DNA from: Euprymna scolopes | Lineage: Eukaryota; Mollusca; Cephalopoda; Sepiida; Sepiolidae | DNA length: 32,765 nt | Direction of reading: 5' to 3' | Assembly (NCBI GenBank): GCA_024364805.1 | Contig: CM044489.1 | Coordinates: forward strand, 127,919,394-127,952,158 | In this document: one piece after another, positions 10,137-21,039 of the stretch | How the letters are laid out: the number at the start of each line of letters is the position of its first letter | How positions within the stretch are numbered: position 1 is the stretch's first letter | Position numbers and translations under genes: made by a program | The notes under the pieces: generated by a model | What the model was told of the DNA's origin: nothing | The model's input: the letters and a program-made list of their open reading frames with translations, nothing else | Databases searched by the model: none

Positions 10137-10316
10137 AATGTGTTGTAAAACTTTTGCGTTGCTAATTATTGAGTTTTCTTTTCGCGTTGTATTAAATTAT
10201 TATTTTATTATTTTACCCACTGTTCCTATGTTAGTTTCAATACATTTTCTATGTTAATAAAAAATTTCACTACCATTTGGAAGCTAGAAATACAAAAACT
10301 GAGAGTTTCAAATGTG
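10137..10316 (-). repeat. Right terminal inverted repeat of Tc1 element
   Basis: The reverse partner of 8701-8880. The flanking TA is at 10317-10318. Confidence 0.9.
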
Positions 10317-10318
10317 TA

Positions 10319-10990
10319 TTAACCGTTGTCTTTGATCATGTCTTCAAAATGGATTATACTTTGAAATTTTGAAAAACGTAACACCACATATATATACTGG
10401 CATGTCGCAGTATGTTAGTAAAGAATTATTTATTATTCAAAATTATGTTATTTTTTATCAACATCGTATTCAACGGTGTTCTCCTACAAAGCTGCATAAC
10501 TAAATAAAGTAATTTGAAATTTGACTAATAGATTTACTACTTTCATGCAATTATTTAGCCTTGTTTAAACAAACATTTGTCTAAGACAAAAATCGGTGTA
10601 TGGAAAATACGGAATGTATATCTTGAATTCAGCTGACTCTTCAATTTCACCAGTAATGCTAATTCTTTGAAAAGGCAAGACGAACAGAGAAATCTACGCA
10701 TGCGTAATGCTACAAATGGGAATCCGTGACACGAGATGTTCATTGATTTCATTGCCTGTGAACAGGAAGCAGGCAATGGGTGTCGTGTGATATGTACGGA
10801 GACATCAGATCTAAATATGCGGACAGGGTGTTAAAATATTGATATACACATCTTACATCCGGAAAAAAACATATGTAGGAATATTTGACAAGCACGGAAT
10901 ACATATAGTTTAATATCCTTACATCTATTCGATCGTGCTAATATACATACGCGTCTTTATGAAGAGATTTTACAAACTTTTTCTATTATA
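10319..10990. other. Unassigned stretch
   Basis: No coding remnant or recognised repeat. The longest minus frame (10555-10776) shows no known motif. Confidence 0.4.
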
Positions 10991-11543
10991 TAGGGTGTTT
11001 TTAGAGGGGACAAACTTTAAATTGAAAACTCTTATACTTTTTATAAATTTTGCAACTCTCGGTCATCTTAATTTTAACTTGGATAGCTAATAAATATCAA
11101 TAAAGCATGGTTAGGCATGCTAAAGAGCGAGCGATCAGGTCAATATACCGAGAGAAATGTTTCATGAATAAATAATTTCACGAAATGGACCTGTCAACTG
11201 GCCACAACGTTCGTTCAAATTAACCACATTAGATTTTTTTCTAGAGTATGTGTAAGGTAGCATATCTGCGTTGATAAATAAGACAGGATAGACCACTTGG
11301 AAGACAATACTTAACGCGTTGTTACAAAAACACAGCCTAATTTTATGCGTAAAATGTGTGAGTAATGAACCTCTAGATTACGTAATATACCCACAAGCAG
11401 CATGGGCCGTAAGCCTGAAATTGTATTTAAATTATAAATGAAAAAATCAGTCATTGAAATAAACTACATATACGTATAATCAAAATGTCATTTTCTGTGA
11501 TTTATTATAATTTAAATTCCGTTACCTCTCAAAACACCCTTTA
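10991..11543 (+). mobile_element. Internally deleted mariner-like element
   Basis: The ends are inverted: AGGGTGTTTTTAGAGG at 10992 against its counterpart ending aaaacaccct at 11540, inside TATA-rich flanks. On the plus strand near 11198-11265 a translation reads WPQRSFKLTTLDFFLEYV. This aligns with the WPPRSPDLTPLDFFLWGYVK motif common in Tc1/mariner-superfamily transposases, and C-terminal traces follow to about 11450. The N-terminal two thirds are missing. At about 550 bp it is a partial copy that could have moved only with help from a full element. Confidence 0.7.
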
Positions 11544-11829
11544 TATCCCCACCTTCTCGTACTCACTCTACCCATCTTGTCATGTATATTTCTAAGTCCC
11601 TCACGCTCTAAAAAGGATCAAAATCCGACTGTCTGGGCGACAATTACCGCTTTTAACTACTTAACTATCATCAAGCAAAGGTAAATCTGTAATAAACCTC
11701 GCTAACTACTAAGGAGTCCCACGTTATCACACAATGAGTACTTTTAAAAAAAGTACATTTTCATTCCAAACAAGGCACATGGACACTTTAATGTAGGGAG
11801 CTAATATCAGGGGCATAAGCTACAGGGGT

Positions 11830-12350
11830 ACTATTTGGGGAGTTGGGCAGTAAGATGTCGGTTAACGTTACACTTGAACTTCTGCATGTCAGTACAGTTG
11901 GGGAAGTAGGAATCCGGAAAGGAATTCCAAAGTCTAGCGGTCATGGGGAAGAAACTACTAGAGTAGAAAGCTCTCATACATCTAGGGATCTCTACTGTGA
12001 AAGGGTGTGTTTTTGCCGCTTGTCGGGTTTGTCGGGGGTATTTACGTTGAGGGGGTACAAATGCTTGCAGTTCGTCGGAGCATTCACCATGAAAGTACTT
12101 GTAGAACAGATAGAGGTACGCTAAATTTCGTCGATGGCTGAAGCTTAGATGAGAGTTCAGGACCTATCAGGTTGGCGACTCTCTTTTGACCCTTGTCTAG
12201 GAGTAAGAGAATAGTAGCTGATGCACCAGCCGAAATATGACAACAATACTTCATACATGGGCGAATGGTGGCCTTATAGAGGTACAGGATATTTTCGGGC
12301 GTTAGTATCTTTCTAGCACAGTAGAGAGAACCGCATGAAGTGAAAGCATT
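11830..12350 (-). pseudogene. LINE RT C-terminal remnant (Jockey/CR1 group)
   Basis: Minus-strand reading from about 12335 gives ILYLYKATIRPCMKYCC, then a block ending LQAFVPP and the FFPMTARLWNSFP-type C-terminal motif near 11920, ending near 11835. The order matches the C-terminal part of the LINE at 23858-24604 (LYLYKSQVHPRMEYCC ... FFLRTARLWNSVP), but the sequences differ enough to be another family in the same group. The frame is broken in several places. The RT core is absent, so the copy is 5'-truncated. Sequence from 11640 to 11830 is probably its 3' UTR. Confidence 0.8.
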
Positions 12351-12482
12351 GTTTAGTTATCCACAGTCTGATTTAATGCACAAGTTCTTTAGTATGCAAA
12401 GATGTAGTGACAAGCAAGTGACTCAAATGTAACTCGGCACTCGACCAGCTAAATGATAAACGGCACATTTGACAACTTTGCT

Positions 12483-12485
<3 letters not shown>
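12351..12485. other. Possible upstream LINE continuation
   Basis: No clear coding match. It may hold more of the LINE remnant to the left. Confidence 0.3.
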
Positions 12486-12545
<60 letters not shown>

Positions 12546-12562
12546 TTGTGTGTGTGTGTGCG
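12486..12562. repeat. (TA)n-(TG)n compound microsatellite
   Basis: TA repeat passing into TG repeat, then a CG-rich alternating purine-pyrimidine patch (12561-12571). Alternating tracts of this kind can adopt Z-DNA; that is general knowledge, not tested here. Confidence 0.95.
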
Positions 12563-13299
12563 CGCGTGCGCAATCTCATATTTCTCATGAGTTTGTATGC
12601 TCTGATTCGGGCTATGTATTGTTAAAACCAATATTTTTTCTGTAGCGATATTCTTTGTATTGCTTATTACATTTTACATATATCGTTTTATTCACGAGAT
12701 TAAATCGGAAACAATTATAAATATGAAGAGTCTAAAATAAAATCGCTAAATTATTTTTGATGATTTAAAGCGTTTTCTATTTGATAAATTCTATTACAAA
12801 CATCCCCCAAATACATAAATTAAAACAAAAGAGGAACGTTCACTCTTCTAAACTTATTTTCTTATTTTCGCTCAATTTACATGAGATTAACTAATTAGAT
12901 TTCGATATTATTCATAACTAACTTCTGCTTGATCGTAATAAGAAGGTTAGATAATAATTTATTTATTCCAGACAGTTAAATTTTCTTCTCTTTACCACTA
13001 AGATCTATATTTTTATCTATATATGAGAACATAACACGTTAACTATGTATATCAATTCTTATTTTAATTATTTACGAATCACTATAATTTAGGCATACAA
13101 CATTTCATTAAGTTACTAAAATTGTTTATATATTTTATTCCTATGTGGGAAAAAGGAGGAAAATAAATAAATAAAAAGGAAAAAGCAAAGAAATTAGATA
13201 AAGACCAAGGCCACCAGCGACTACGCACACCTGTGTAAGGGAGACTTATCTTCAATCGCTCTCGGACAGAGTATAGATTTTGACTTATATTAAGTTCAA
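12563..13299. other. Unassigned AT-rich stretch
   Basis: No coding remnant. The last part (about 13200-13299) may be the start of the R2/R4-type LINE 5' region. Confidence 0.4.
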
Positions 13300-13528
13300 T
13301 ACTTAGTTTTTTTTTGTGTGTCCTAGTCTGTTCATGTTCTTAATGTATGTGTGATGCCTCCCATCTACGTGATGGATAACACTATAACTGTGACAGAATC
13401 GAAGGTAAAACATTTCTGAGCTTGGTATTGGCACAAATACCACAATACGAAATATACATCTCCAAGAAAATACGCAAGTGGGACCTAGATGAAATATCTT
13501 GATGTCATGAACGGCAGGTGCTCCCTCA

Positions 13529-14082
13529 GTGGCTAGCATGGGGGACTCAGTCGTCATCCTGTGGATGTTGGCTCCTGTTCTAATTTCAGAAAAAAATTAC
13601 ACTGACACAGAACACGTAAGTATCCCCACTAATTTCACGTACCGAAACAATACAGATAAAACACAAGAGAACAAAAGTAATCAACACCGACCCCAAAAAA
13701 CCGAAACGAAGAAATGAACAAAAACAGAGAATAAACTGGTTATTGAAGGCTGTTACACAAGTCACCCCAAAGACCCAGGATATTGGAACAGTGCAAGAAC
13801 GAAAGGCAATTTTACCAAAATGTAAAAAGAGAGAAAAAAAAACAGAACAACTAGACCCGACGAAAAAAAAACGCTACTGGAGCCAGATATGGGAAGAACA
13901 AAATAAGCATTATAGAAAAGCAAAATATATGAAAGAAATCAGCAAGTAAACCCTCAAGACAACCCTACGAAAAATGGCTAACTAGAGAGCCACAGGTCAT
14001 GAGGAATACATGCCTACTGGTTTAAGAAATTAACAACACTTCAAAAAAGGCTAGTACAACAACTTAAAATATGCAATATTTT
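13529..14082 (+). pseudogene. R2/R4-type LINE N-terminal remnant
   Basis: Successive open pieces (13529-13717, 13743-13949) with short gaps, rich in Lys, Thr and Gln. One has KKRYWSQIWEEQNKHYRKA, which resembles the charged linker before the RT of this LINE group. Several stops and frame changes interrupt it. No zinc finger or Myb motif was recognised. Assignment rests mostly on position upstream of the RT. Confidence 0.5.
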
Positions 14083-14099
14083 TGAGCTAATGAAGGGTA

Positions 14100-14402
14100 G
14101 ATATTTAGATTGGTGTCTATATCACCAATAATTGACACAAGGTTGAGAAAGTGGGAGAATAGGCAAGCTCCTCTATAGGAGGGGCACTCTTGCCTCGACA
14201 AAATTGCATGGGCACCCCATCGGTATTCCCCTTAGGGATGCCTCAGGTCATAATCAATAAACTTGCCCCACCCGAAAACCGGGTGGCAAGGCCTGGGAAG
14301 GTGGACCCCCTGGGTGATACCCAAGTGATGTACTTCAGTCCGACAATGTACTTTATCCTGTGTTCCTGCAGCCGAAGCCGCTAGAAGATACATCAACCAT
14401 CA
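14100..14402. mobile_element. 303-bp insert between 17-bp direct repeats
   Basis: The sequence tgagctaatgaagggta (14083-14099) recurs with one mismatch at 14403-14419, as a target-site duplication would. The enclosed DNA is much more GC-rich than its surroundings. It holds a hairpin-forming ccaccc...gggtgg at about 14268-14286 and a ctgggtgatacccaag patch at about 14310-14325. No transposase or tRNA-like box was recognised. It may be a SINE-like element, or a structured leader belonging to a related LINE. Confidence 0.5.
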
Positions 14403-14721
14403 TGAGCTAATGAGGGGTATGGTCCCTGACAGTTGGGAGATTCTATTTATAAAGGATGCTCCTAGGATCTGACGAATAAAATTAATTCACGATCTGCTAC
14501 CAACCAATCAGAAACCAGAGTTGCTCCATAAAAATTAAACTTTTTCTATAGCAACCTCGGATGTGTTTTCTTCGTATCAACACGGGAAGAAACGTTTGCA
14601 CTGTGGTTTCCAATTCAAGAACTTTTTACTGAGAACCAGTCAATTCCAGGACTTGTATAGAACAACTAACCATCAGAAACCGTTCTGAAACTAAACATGG
14701 CTTACAACTCAAGATGCATCC

Positions 14722-15480
14722 ATGAAACACATGTACTAGAATGGATAACCAAAGGTAGAATTACACTGGTGCAAAAAGATAAAGAAAAAGTGACCATTCC
14801 AAGCAACTGCGGACTTATAAACTGTTTACCTATAACGTCGAAAATACTGCTCAACTGAGAGAAAAAATTATCAGTCCATTCATAATCCTGGACGATTACC
14901 AGAGAAGCGAAAGGATACCAAAAAAGGAAAAAGAGGAACGCACAATCTATAGCACATTAATTAAATGATTTTAAAGGAAGTCAAAATTAGAAAAGAGAAC
15001 CTAGCCATGTATGGATACACGATAAGAAAGCATATGATAGAATTCCGAAAGCATTGATATAAGAATGCCTGAGAAAGTCACAAAATACAAGGTTAAATAA
15101 CCAGTTTGATAGACAATGTAATGAAAACATGGAGACTTGAACTGATGAAAAACGCACAGCTATCACCATTAGTGTTCATTATAGCCATGATGCCCCTGAA
15201 CAATATCCTTAGAAATTGCAAAGTCGGATACAATTTCATTAACAGAGAAGAAAGAATAAATCACCTAATATATATGGATTACCTGAAACTGTTTGCAAAA
15301 ACAAAGACAGAACAAGTAACACTAATAAACGCGACCAGAATCTTAAGCAAGGATATCCAAATTGAATTCGGTACGGAAAACTGTGCACTGCTGACCATGA
15401 GGAGTGGAAAACTAGAAGCAATAGAAAGTATAGTACTTTCCAATCAAACAATAATATGGACACTAGGTTAATATGATAGC
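14722..15480 (+). pseudogene. Reverse transcriptase remnant of R2/R4-type LINE
   Basis: Begins with EWITKGRITLVQKDKEK and the SNCGLINCLPITSK motif (RT motif 1/2, SNYRPITCLP in relatives). The fingers are damaged. The open piece 15106-15471 carries SPLVFIIAMMPLN and then HLIYMDYLKLFAK, the active-site box. The usual YMDD is YMDY here (15271-15282): the second catalytic Asp codon has become Tyr. IEFGTENCALLTMRSGK (RT motif D/E region) follows. The loss of the Asp alone would inactivate it, and stops and frameshifts add to that. Confidence 0.85.
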
Positions 15481-16750
15481 TACAAATACCTGGCAGTGCT
15501 GGAAGCAGACGCCATAAAAGCAACAGAAATGAAAAAGAAAAGAAAATGGAATATCTAAGAAGAACAAGAAAACTCCTTGAAACCAAACTGAATATTCGAA
15601 ACCTAATTAAAGGAATAAACACGTGGGCCGCGCCACTCATAAGATACTCTGGACATTTTTAAGCTGGAACAAAGAATAACTTTGGAATCTCAACCATAAA
15701 ACTGGAAAACTCATGACGATGCACAATGCATTACACCTGATACTGATCGACTATATATGAAAAAAAGACAGAGGAAGAGGGCTAGACTGTATAGTTTGTA
15801 AATAGCCGACAAAAAAGGATTAGAAAATATATAATGTAAAACAGCGAAAAAATAATTATTCCAGCAATACACACAGAACAAACAATATAGAAAAAAGAGA
15901 CGAGGAATAATACAAGTAAAGAAAAATGGAAAGATAAACAGCTACATGGACGTTTCATAAGGATAGCAAAAGAAGAGATTAACGAAAACACTTGGAAATG
16001 GCAACAAAAAAGAAACCTTTAAAAGGCAACTGAATTACTAATAACAGCTGCACAAGATAACGCGATTATAACAAACCACATCAAATTAAGGATCGACAAG
16101 ACACAAGAAAATAGCAAATGCCGAGTCTGTGGACAAAAAGACGAAAGAATAAACCATATAATGAGTGAATGCAGCAAACTAGCCCAAAAAGAATATAAAA
16201 ATAGACACGATCAAATACGGAAGGCAGTGCATTGGCCATTATGCAAACAACTGCATCTTGAATACATACAAACAAACCGTCAGCTGTACTGGAAAATGAA
16301 AGTCAGAGGATTCTATGGGACATGAATATATAAACGGCATCCAAGCAAGAAGCAAGAAGATCGGATGTCATAATAGTTAACCAGAAGGACACGTCCTGCC
16401 AGATTGTGGATTTTGCCATTCCAGCAAGCCACATAGCGAAGATCAAAGACGCAGATAAGCGAAGCAAATACACGGAACTGGTCAGAGAGCTCAAAGGGAT
16501 CTGGAAAATGTAGAGAAAAAAAACTTCACTAATAGTAAGAGCGCTAGGAATGATACCGAAAAACTTAAAAAAAAAAAAAGATCGGGAGAGATTGGAATCA
16601 GAGAGATGGCAGACAAGATACAACGAATTTCCATAATGAAAGCTGAAGAAATATTAAGGGAAACCCCTGAAAGAGGAGACGTACGCCACACATAAACTAC
16701 ACAAACTGGACACAGAAACAGCTACAAATGGAAAATACAATGTAATAAAA
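15481..16750 (+). pseudogene. R2/R4-type LINE connection, zinc knuckle and endonuclease remnant
   Basis: The connection domain reads DSYKYLAVLEAD, TRKLLETKLN and IKGINTWAAPLIRYSG (15480-15650), which is well conserved in this LINE group. At 16080-16170 the knuckle shows CRVCGQKDERINHIMSEC with the expected C-x2-C-x8-H-x4-C spacing. At about 16355-16440 RRSDVIIVNQ...CQIVDFAIPA corresponds to the RPD...IDVAIP catalytic patch of the restriction-like endonuclease, with the Pro of the PD pair changed to Ser. At least three frame breaks occur between these parts. Confidence 0.82.
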
Positions 16751-17149
16751 TATGGAATCATTAAAACTACATGCATCAGAGAAAAAACGCCCCCTTTTTT
16801 CTGTTAGTATCACCATAAATTGGCACCACACTGAGGGTCAAGGAAGATAGGAAGACTGAAGAGAGAAAGCACTAGCTAGACCGCCACTGGAGCAGTGCAA
16901 ACGGGACTAGGATGTTGGTGAGGCATATTGCCATCCAAATTCCAGCAAAGTCCAATGATAGCCGTCAACGAGAAATCAATAATAAGTGCCCGTTACAATA
17001 ACGCAAATTCTTTTTCAAAGTTATCGAAAGAGGTGGCGAATACTGAAAATCTAGGGAAACTTTTTGTCACCCACACTACAGGATACACCAAAAGTCGTTC
17101 TCAAAGACCAATCTCCGATGATGGTTTGGGTTACTACCATTAGTTAGTA

Positions 17150-17150
<1 letters not shown>

Positions 17151-17206
<56 letters not shown>

Positions 17207-17222
17207 TATTATTATTATAATA
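17151..17222. repeat. (AAT)n tract
   Basis: About 20 AAT units ending in a short inverted TTA patch. It lies at the predicted 3' end of the R2/R4-type LINE and is probably its tail. Confidence 0.95.
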
Positions 17223-17455
17223 ATGACAAGTTTATTGGAAACGGATGAAAGATTTATAAGACATGTCTGCTGACTACCATACAACCACACAAAGAGTTTC
17301 GAACCAAGCGAAAATTATTCTTATTCTCTCAAATCTTTATCTAATAGAAATTCACCGAAAGATAAATATAAGAACAAATCAAGACACAGCCTTCACTGGA
17401 ATCACATATAAACCGCATATGTAGAAAAGTTGAAAAATTTTAACGCTGCAGACGT
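17223..17455. other. Unassigned stretch
   Basis: AT-rich and without coding remnant. Confidence 0.4.
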
Positions 17456-17522
17456 TTTTTTTTACACAGTGATCACCACTTATCAAGGCCCGGAAGCCAC
17501 TCAGGGATAAGGGTTATTGCGT
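17456..17522 (-). mobile_element. Short LINE 3' tail
   Basis: A T-run plus acacagtgatcaccactta and the rest of the conserved tail, nearly identical to the 3' end at 23757-23820. It is cut off about 65 bp into the element, so only the stem-loop tail was copied, or a SINE using the same tail was inserted. Confidence 0.85.
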
Positions 17523-18210
17523 TTAGACCAATATCCGTAAAACAACAGAAATAACTGAGAATAAGGCAGCCCAATTAGAAAAAAAAAAGTACAATTTATG
17601 AAAATAAAGAAAAAAAAACATCTATCTCCAAGGAACCAAGTATGGAGGAAATTAAAAACAGAAAGAGAGAAGGTGAACAAGACCCAACCATACATTTCAA
17701 CAGATACTAATAAGCTATGTGAAAAAAAGAAAAAGGGAACTTAAATAAACACAATCAGAAACTATAGTAAAGATTTTCAAATGGAATTCGAAATAGAAAT
17801 TTGCACACAGCTAGAGATAAAATGGATAAAACTGGAGACATCGGAGAGCATGAAATAAGAGGAAATGGAGGTGCTTGGTGAAAAGGAAATCTCTAAATGT
17901 TTCAACGTTCTAGACGCGTACACGGCCAAATCTACAGAAATTAAAGAGAATATTCAGGAAAATACGAAGAAAAACAAGGAAACCTGAACTAAATTTTATA
18001 GGGATATTTTAATATAATAGGTAGTATCACTGACAAGATAATCTGAACTATTTAGCGGCGGAAGCAAAACAGAACATATTCACTTTGATTAGTAGGCTAA
18101 GATACAAATGGTCATGGACAATGCATAACACTAAAATATTCTGACAAAATCTACATGAAAAGTAACGAAGAGGAAGAGTTATGTATAGACCACTGCGTGA
18201 TATGCACAAA
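17523..18210. other. Unassigned A-rich stretch
   Basis: Purine-rich on the plus strand, with short Lys/Glu-rich frames (for example 17640-17730 and 17862-17990) that look like decayed charged coding sequence, such as a LINE N-terminal region. No family could be named. Confidence 0.35.
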
Positions 18211-18480
18211 GGGAATTGTTCGGGATCGTGTCGGCCTGTGTAGACAGAATTGTTCGAAACCATGCCGGGCTGTATCGACGAGATTGTTCGCAATATTTCG
18301 GATCATGTCAGCGTAGTTTTTCGGGGCCGTGTCTAGCCGTCTCAGACGGAATTGTTTAAGACCATACGAGGTCGTATCGATAGAATTTTCGGGAGTGTGC
18401 TGATTCGTATGGATGGAAGTATTTGACACCATCTGGCGTTGCATCGACGGTATTATTCTTGTTGAGTCGTGTAGATGGAC
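18211..18480. repeat. Degenerate minisatellite, about 34-bp unit
   Basis: Seven to eight diverged units on the pattern gaattgttcgagaccatg followed by tcggcctgtatcgacg. Units start near 18212, 18247, 18282, 18345 and 18380, with one longer irregular stretch between 18290 and 18345. The minus-strand frame shows the same repeats as peptide (GFEQFCLH, GLKQFRLR). It is GC-richer than its flanks. No function is assigned. Confidence 0.8.
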
Positions 18481-19406
18481 GATTTACCTTTGTTGTTTAG
18501 TTTACTTGACGGTTATCACGTGTCATAACAATATATGTATTTTTTGAATTGGTTCTGTCTCTCTTCCATCGTGAAGTTACAAAAGAAATATGCAACACCA
18601 GAAATCTGAGGGGATTTTTTTATTATCAGGGAGAAATTGCTGATAATGACCTGTTTAAGATTTCATAGCTAGTACCTAATAGATACTATATTTAAATCTT
18701 ACTCGTTGAAGAATACTATAACAAATAAACTCAACAAGTAGTGATTACTTTACGGATATTCATTTCTAGATTTAGCAAATAGTTCATTAGGCTTCTTAAT
18801 TTCTGTAAGTGAACTATATCTATTTGCTACTCATGGTCACATTTCATCGCTCCTTTCTAGTAAAAGATCTAAATATACACACATAACGATGGAACCAGAA
18901 GCAAAGTAACGTTTTGTGTATATATTTGGATTTCGTCCTCGGAAACAATCTACATATAGAACAAGCAATGAATATCTAAAACACTAATTTGATCTACTTA
19001 AGTCGCACTGTCCCGTTATTATTTATACAACCGATTTTACTGTGATAGCACTGGCCTGCTCTGTTTTGCTTCCTTGGACGTCTATAGTTTAGAAAGCCAA
19101 CATCTAACGATTGGACTAATTTATAAGGAACGCTAACGGACAATGGCGAAGGGAGAGGGGATCAGGTGAGTGTGTACTCATTCTGACGAGATCGTTCACC
19201 CATAATATTTCTCAGTGAACTGTCACGAGACAGGGATCTCTACACACAACTTGAACCTTCATTCAGCTCACATAATTTTATAGATATACGCTTTTAAAAT
19301 ATATTTCTCTTTCTTACCTTTGCACACACACTTTCACTCATCGTATCTTGACAATCGTTACATACAATAAATGATATGATAAATGGATTAAAATGAAAAT
19401 AACTCT
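18481..19406. other. Unassigned stretch
   Basis: No coding remnant recognised. A CAG|GTGAGT at 19163-19170 resembles a 5' splice site, but no open exon supports it. Confidence 0.4.
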
Positions 19407-19560
19407 CCCCAGATTTTCAGTAAGCTCAACTTCTTTCGATAATCTTTGCAAATAAATTTATCGCACCAGCCGTTTACCATTGATTTCTCTTTGGTAGTGA
19501 CCATTGGCCTTTACTGGATTTTGCGTAGAAATAAGCCTCGGCAAGTGCAATGTCCTTTTT
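19407..19560 (+). repeat. Dispersed repeat, copy A
   Basis: Aligns with 23188-23340 in the same orientation. Shared blocks include ctttcgataat, ttatcgca followed by accgttta, ttggtag/ttggaag, and ttttgcgtagaa/atttgggtagaa. No coding or tRNA-like motif was recognised. It is an unnamed old repeat family. Confidence 0.6.
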
Positions 19561-20150
19561 GACTTTATTCGGTGAAACTTTTTGTGTTCTGTAGATCGTT
19601 CGGCACAATAAATGTTATGATTACTGGATTAACGATTGATTTTTCGTTTATGACCTGTAAAAATAACGATAATTTGATTGAGCATATCTTTCTCAATAAC
19701 AAACGTACTTGTTAACCTTTTACATAGCATAGAATTGATCTTCGGATTAAAGAAAACTGTTTAGTATAATAAGAATATATGTGGTATAATATGTAAATTC
19801 CAGTTCTTTAATAAAATGCTCGAAAACGTATGTGAAATGACTTTTATACAGACTTAAACTTAGATGTGACATACGCTGATTTCATGGAATGAGAAAGTAT
19901 AGAACATCACTGCCTACTAGAAACCGACTTTTGGTAAAGTAAATTTTCAAGATATGCTGTTCAACATGTAAATATGGTGTGATACACATGGTTATCAATC
20001 TAGCAAAAAGCATGTGAATTCCCGGAGAAAGGATATCAATTTGCTTTGCATTATATCATAATATGAAGCACCACTACGAGACCTACAGTCCATTTTTAAA
20101 GGTTCGTTTTGAACACATTCAACGACAGATACTTTGCAAGTGCACCCCTG

Positions 20151-20158
<8 letters not shown>
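19561..20158. other. Unassigned stretch
   Basis: AT-rich, with no recognised gene or repeat. Confidence 0.4.
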
Positions 20159-20181
<23 letters not shown>

Positions 20182-20196
20182 ATGTGTGTGTGTAGT
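20153..20196. repeat. (TA)n-(TG)n microsatellite
   Basis: A short TA tract then a TG tract. It replaces the expected C-terminal end of the mariner transposase. Confidence 0.95.
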
Positions 20197-20198
20197 AA

Positions 20199-21019
20199 TC
20201 TGTAACTGAGAGGTCTGGTGATTATGGCGAATGAGGCACAGTTTGGTAACCTAAATCTTTCAAATTCTGCAGGGTCGGATAAGCTACGTGCAGTTGCGCA
20301 TTGTTGTAGTGGAGGATTGGTTCTGTACTTTTCACTAATGCTGCATATTGTTTTCGAAATTTTTTATCTATTTCTTCATTTGTTGAGAATACTTCTCCGC
20401 CGTAATGGTTTCGCATGCATTTTAAAAACTGTAATATATGAGACTGATCTCAAACCACCAAACATTCAGCATGATTTTTGTTTTCGTGCAACTCTGGCTT
20501 CGGGAAATGTCGTAGAGTTTCGTCGGCGTCTAACCACTGAGTTGACTGTCGCTGGTTGTCGTAAAGAACCCACTTTCACTTTACCGCAAGTCCCTTATCG
20601 GTCTTGTTGCGTAATAGAATGGGATATAATACTTCATAACGGCGTTTCTTTTGATTGCAATTCAATTCGTGAGGAATAAATTTATCAAAATGTATTTTTA
20701 TTCAAATCTCTCTCAAGTGGTCAAAAAGCGTCGCATACTTTACGCCTACTTCGGAAACAAGTTCCTTAACAGTTGTGCGGTGATTGATTTCGCCTAAGGT
20801 TCGTAATTGACCGTTGTCAAAATCCGATGGCCGACCAATACGCTGATCAACTCCAAGACTCTCGTCGTCGCCACGAAATTTTTTAAATCACCATCGTACT
20901 TTGCGTTCAGTATTGGTTTCTGGGCAAAACCCTTTGTTGATATCTCGAGCTGTTTCAGCAGCTTTTCGGCCTAGCTTGCATTGGAATGAGAAAAGTATAC
21001 TAATTTGCTTCCTTTCCAT
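20199..21019 (-). pseudogene. Mariner transposase (DD34D group), truncated and broken
   Basis: The minus strand starts MERKQISILFSFQCKLG (21019), with a paired helix-turn-helix region including GRPSDFDNGQLRTL. It continues with VKELVSEVGVKYATLFDHL, KWVLYDN, RNHYGGEVF, then LGYQTVPHSP and SPDLSVTDY near 20210. The order is that of mariner. The usual HDN of the second catalytic motif reads HYN, so that Asp is lost, and the region of the first Asp is collapsed. Stops occur around 20860, 20690 and 20220. The C-terminus and 3' inverted end are gone, replaced by a TG microsatellite. No clear 5' inverted end was found. Confidence 0.88.
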
Positions 21020-21039
21020 CTTATAATCAACGTTCCGAA

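Larger units (their letters stand above)
8701..10316 (+). mobile_element. Tc1-type DNA transposon, full length but inactive
   Basis: Inverted ends of about 180 bp (8701-8880 and about 10137-10316) start CATATTTGAAACT and CACATTTGAAACT. They are flanked by TA on both sides (8699-8700, 10317-10318), the standard Tc1/mariner target duplication. One broken transposase frame lies between. The 1.6-kb length is normal for Tc1. The ends are much longer than the short inverted ends of the type element but occur in some Tc1 families. The two ends have diverged clearly, so the copy is old. Confidence 0.93.
13300..17222 (+). mobile_element. R2/R4-type LINE (REL-endonuclease class), inactive
   Basis: A plus-strand, single-ORF-type LINE. 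It has a GC-richer 5' region (13330-13600), a broken N-terminal part with lysine-rich sequence, RT (about 14722-15480), a thumb/connection region (15480-15800), a zinc knuckle (16120-16170) and a PD-(D/E)XK-like endonuclease patch (16350-16440). The 3' UTR ends in an (AAT)n tract (17151-17222). The endonuclease downstream of RT, preceded by a CCHC knuckle, is diagnostic for the R2/R4/Dong group rather than APE-type LINEs. The element is interrupted by a 303-bp insert (14100-14402). Insertion into rDNA cannot be judged here. Confidence 0.82.

Noticed and set aside
14190-14384. Plus frame of 64 codons in the GC-rich insert
   Set aside because: No homology recognised. The sequence looks like structured non-coding DNA, and the frame is explained by its GC content.
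15239-15640. Frame of 133 codons on the minus strand
   Set aside because: It is antisense to the R2/R4-type RT and connection domain. The plus strand shows family motifs.
19140-19180. Possible host exon end with CAG|GTGAGT
   Set aside because: There is no open frame, partner splice site or recognisable protein sequence nearby.
20218-20679. Frame of 153 codons on the plus strand
   Set aside because: It is the antisense of the mariner transposase, whose minus-strand motifs are clear.
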